From IMCC26077 sp964561165 (GTDB lineage: Bacteria; Actinomycetota; Actinomycetes; Nanopelagicales; Nanopelagicaceae): DNA of 8,358 bases. The notes beneath the pieces were generated by a model. That model made no database searches and had not been told where the DNA came from. It saw nothing but the letters and a program-made list of their open reading frames with translations. A program made the position numbers and the translations under genes. Positions 6,219 to 8,358 of this stretch are shown piece after piece (positions within the stretch are counted from its first letter, which is position 1; each line of letters begins with the position of its first letter). The stretch is taken from contig CAZLOJ010000046.1 in assembly GCA_964561165.1 (NCBI GenBank), positions 1 to 8,358 of the forward strand. The letters run 5' to 3'.

Positions 6219-6896
6219 CTAAAGAGAATTGGTTCGCACCTTATCAATCACGCTAGCCACGATGTGTTCCTCAAGTAACTGTGATATTTCTTCAGGATTG
6301 TTGGCAAGAAGCGCATCAAGCAATTTTTGGTGTTCGGCTGCCTTATGTGATGTGTTATCCATAGGACCCATGCGAGCAAATTTGAGTCGAATTCGCGAAA
6401 CGATACTGTTCCACAATTGAAGGGTATGTTCACTTCCTCCTACCTGCATAGTCAGAAGGTGGAACTTAGCATCAGCCTCCTCGGCCATTTTTGAATTCCC
6501 AGTTTCAGCGCCGATGCGCATAGCTGTGATTTGCTCGTTAAGAGCAGAAACTGCTTCAGAGGTAAATTTCAGGCCAGCGGTACAGAGAGCAAATTTCTCA
6601 AGTAGTAATCGCATCGGAATGAGAACTTCGGCTATTTCATGATTCGATACCTCAGCGACAAAAACTCCGCGATTTGGGTAGTGGAAGAGCAGTCCCTCGC
6701 TCTCGAGTTCACGGAGAGCTTCGCGTACCGGGCCTGGACTGCAGGAAAATTGTTTGCAAATTTCCTCTTGTTTTATCTGGGTTCCAGGAGGCAGTGTTCC
6801 AAAAATAATTGATTCTCGAAGGATGTCGACTAACTGGTTTCTGGTGGGAGAGATCGAGCCAAGACTGAGGCTAGGGGTAATTTTTTTGATACTCAC
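6219..6896 (-). CDS. GntR-family transcriptional regulator, FadR-type with FCD domain
   Basis: A 225-residue cytoplasmic DNA-binding protein. Residues about 18-82 form the GntR winged helix: LRESIIFGTLPPGTQI, a recognition region with PGPVREALRELESEGL, and a wing with NRGVFVAEV. Residues about 86-218 are an all-helical FCD ligand domain. Asp142, His146, His189 and His211 fit the Asp/His set that binds a metal in this domain and usually contacts an organic acid. The GTG start has an excellent Shine-Dalgarno sequence (GGGAGGG on the minus strand, 6901-6907) four bases upstream. The gene converges on the PLP-enzyme gene (13-bp gap) and diverges from the AceE-like gene. PdhR, the pyruvate-responsive regulator of aceEF, belongs to the same subfamily. 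Likely targets are its own promoter, the E1 gene and possibly the transport operon; the effector is unknown. Confidence 0.9.
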   Translation of the reverse strand: MSIKKITPSLSLGSISPTRNQLVDILRESIIFGTLPPGTQIKQEEICKQFSCSPGPVREALRELESEGLLFHYPNRGVFVAEVSNHEIAEVLIPMRLLLEKFALCTAGLKFTSEAVSALNEQITAMRIGAETGNSKMAEEADAKFHLLTMQVGGSEHTLQLWNSIVSRIRLKFARMGPMDNTSHKAAEHQKLLDALLANNPEEISQLLEEHIVASVIDKVRTNSL

Positions 6897-7027
6897 ACTT
6901 CCCTCCCGGTCTTATAAAAGTCTAACGAGGATGGATGGACTTCGCTAGATTGTAGATTGTTGCAACTGGATAACGTTCCCCGTATTTGCTGGATTCAGGG
7001 ACCTGTGAAGGCTAATCTGGGGTGATT
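6897..7027. promoter_or_regulatory. Divergent promoter region between the regulator and the AceE-like gene
   Basis: These 131 bases must contain the start signals of both divergent genes. On the minus strand TACAAT (complement of 6949-6954) is a fair -10 for the regulator; TATAAG (complement of 6911-6916) is an alternative with a very short leader. No good -35 was seen for either. Near the middle are two direct copies of ATTGT (6949-6953 and 6956-6960), the second running into the palindrome GTTGCAAC (6959-6966), a plausible operator for the GntR protein. A small CAGG/CCTG hairpin lies at 6996-7005. GGGG at 7019-7022 is the likely ribosome binding site of the plus-strand gene. Confidence 0.5.
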
Positions 7028-8358
7028 ATGGTGAACACCGGGATTTCTACAATCTTGCCGAGCGATGAATTGCGGAGTTTAGTGCGCATCCAAGAGCGCG
7101 TGCTCTGGCTTTCCACTCGAATGATTGACTTCGCCAACCGCGAGCGCGAAAACCTCGATGGTTTAAAGGTGGGTGGTCATCAAGCATCAAGCGCGTCGAT
7201 GGTCTCTCTGATGACAGCGCTTTATTTCAATTACTTAGATGCAGAAGACCGCGTGAGTGTCAAACCACATGCCGCTCCAGTCTTTCACGCAATCCAATAC
7301 TTGCTAGGAAACTTAGATAAGCGGTATCTAACCCAACTTCGTACTGCAGGAGGATTACAGAGTTATCCTTCACGAACTAAGGATCCTGATGTTGTTGATT
7401 TCTCAACTGGGTCGGTCGGTCTCGGCGCAGTCGCCCCACTTTTTGCCGCTGCAACGCGTCGATACATAGATGCACATTTTGGCCCTCGACCACACTCCCG
7501 GTTTGTAGCAATCATTGGTGATGCTGAATTGGATGAGGGGAATATCTGGGAGGCCCTTGCTGATCCTGCGACAGATGGCCTTGGGAACGTGATGTGGATT
7601 GTCGATTTCAATCGCCAATCTCTTGATCGCGTAATTCCTGGAATTCGAATCTCCCAATGGCGCGCACAGTTCGAGGCTGCCGGATGGCATGTCCGAGAAA
7701 TCAAATATGGTTCCCGCCTCGAAGAGATCTTCACTCAAAGTGGTAGCGAAGTTTTCAAAAAGTGGTTTGATGATATTCCAAATGAGCAATATCAATCTCT
7801 TTTTGGTTTAGTTCCAGCAGACGCTCGAGTGCGATTTCTCGAAGGTGCGCCGGTAGGAACCGCAGAGTTTCTTGAAAAATTTGATGACAATGAGTTATTT
7901 GAAATTCTGACAGATTTGGGTGGGCATAATGTTGAGTCGCTATTACAAGCATTTGCCGAGTGCGATGCCGTAACTGATCGACCAAGTGTGGTCTTTGCCT
8001 ACACAATTAAGGGTTGGCATCTTCCTATCGCGGGCGACCCACGCAATCACTCAGCTCAAATCTCAGTGGCGCAGATTGATGAACTTCGTGCTCGGGTTGG
8101 ACTTACTACGGAAAATGAGTGGGAACGCTTTGAGCCAGGAAGTGGCGAAGATGTTCTGGTTCGCGCTCGCGCAGTAGCTTTGACGCGCCCTGAACCTACT
8201 GAAGAAAGTAAGGTCGCCATCCCGATAACAACCGGTGTGAAGGGCATTGGTAAATCTTCAACTCAGGAGATTTTTGGTCGAGTATTAAGTGAAATGAGTC
8301 GGGATGAGTCGATTCGTCCTTACCTTGTCACCACAGCCCCAGATGTAGCGACTTCGAC
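7028..8358 (+). CDS. AceE-like thiamine-diphosphate E1 of a 2-oxoacid dehydrogenase (3' end outside window)
   Basis: The first 443 codons are present and open to the window edge; relatives I recall run to roughly 780-900 residues, so about half is missing. The visible part is the TPP-binding transketolase-like domain: GGHQASSASM at 49-58, KPHAAPVFHAI at 79-89, a long conserved block around DFSTGSVGLGAVAP, then the TPP/Mg motif from GDAELDEGN (164-172) to Asn195 in DFNRQSLDR. The motif has GDA where GDG is usual, and I recall the same in the actinobacterial and rhizobial branch often labelled transketolase-like or pyruvate dehydrogenase. ATG 7028 is chosen for its GGGG five bases upstream; GTG 7022 and GTG 7031 are alternatives. 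It should decarboxylate a 2-oxoacid and pass the acyl group to an E2 not in view. Pyruvate is the default substrate, but AceE-like MdeB uses 2-oxobutyrate, so the substrate is open. The divergent GntR regulator recalls PdhR-aceE. Confidence 0.87.
   Translation, partial: MVNTGISTILPSDELRSLVRIQERVLWLSTRMIDFANRERENLDGLKVGGHQASSASMVSLMTALYFNYLDAEDRVSVKPHAAPVFHAIQYLLGNLDKRYLTQLRTAGGLQSYPSRTKDPDVVDFSTGSVGLGAVAPLFAAATRRYIDAHFGPRPHSRFVAIIGDAELDEGNIWEALADPATDGLGNVMWIVDFNRQSLDRVIPGIRISQWRAQFEAAGWHVREIKYGSRLEEIFTQSGSEVFKKWFDDIPNEQYQSLFGLVPADARVRFLEGAPVGTAEFLEKFDDNELFEILTDLGGHNVESLLQAFAECDAVTDRPSVVFAYTIKGWHLPIAGDPRNHSAQISVAQIDELRARVGLTTENEWERFEPGSGEDVLVRARAVALTRPEPTEESKVAIPITTGVKGIGKSSTQEIFGRVLSEMSRDESIRPYLVTTAPDVATS

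Noticed and set aside
7363..8006. Minus-strand ORFs of 83-130 codons opposite the AceE-like gene
   Set aside because: The plus-strand frame has clear E1 motifs and is open from 7028 to the edge; the minus-strand ORFs overlap one another and show no family features.

Overview
The window looks like chromosomal DNA of a small-genome, moderate-GC actinobacterium. The best guess is a planktonic freshwater lineage of the acI / Nanopelagicales type. This rests on three things: the style of the proteins (a Lys-rich n-region and Ala-rich signal peptide on the solute-binding protein, MalFG-type sugar permeases, a FadR-type GntR regulator, an AceE-type single-chain 2-oxoacid dehydrogenase E1), frequent GTG/TTG starts with short spacers between genes, and moderate base composition. 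The placement is inference; no rRNA or other marker gene is present.

Left edge (1-1266). The window opens inside a 12-bp tandem repeat, probably the C-terminal tail of a gene that ends at 89. It is followed by a complete gene (108-1163) for a DUF4236-type protein with a TPR-like C-terminal half. A strong hairpin (1226-1266) probably ends this unit.

Spacer (1267-1857). About 590 bases carry no convincing gene. They hold several short dyads, including a perfect 9-1-9 palindrome (1704-1722) that looks like an operator for the transporter operon. The solute-binding-protein ORF can be read from 1741, but the signal peptide and a G-rich Shine-Dalgarno sequence point to a TTG start at 1858.

Transport operon (1858-6205). 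The order is solute-binding protein, a stem-loop between genes, two MalF/MalG-type permeases (2-bp gap), then a class V PLP-dependent enzyme resembling isopenicillin N epimerase, which overlaps the second permease by one base. No ABC ATPase is encoded here, so the importer must use one made elsewhere. The tight coupling of the PLP enzyme suggests the imported compound carries an amino group and is a substrate of that enzyme.

Regulator and E1 (6219-8358). A GntR-family regulator with an FCD ligand domain faces the operon tail to tail, 13 bp away. It is divergent from a truncated AceE-like thiamine-diphosphate enzyme that starts at 7028 and runs off the right edge. This arrangement resembles PdhR next to aceEF in enterobacteria. 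A working hypothesis is uptake of an amino-containing compound, PLP-dependent conversion to a 2-oxoacid or related product, and oxidation by the E1, all under the GntR regulator. Each family assignment is well supported; the link between them is inferred from gene order only.
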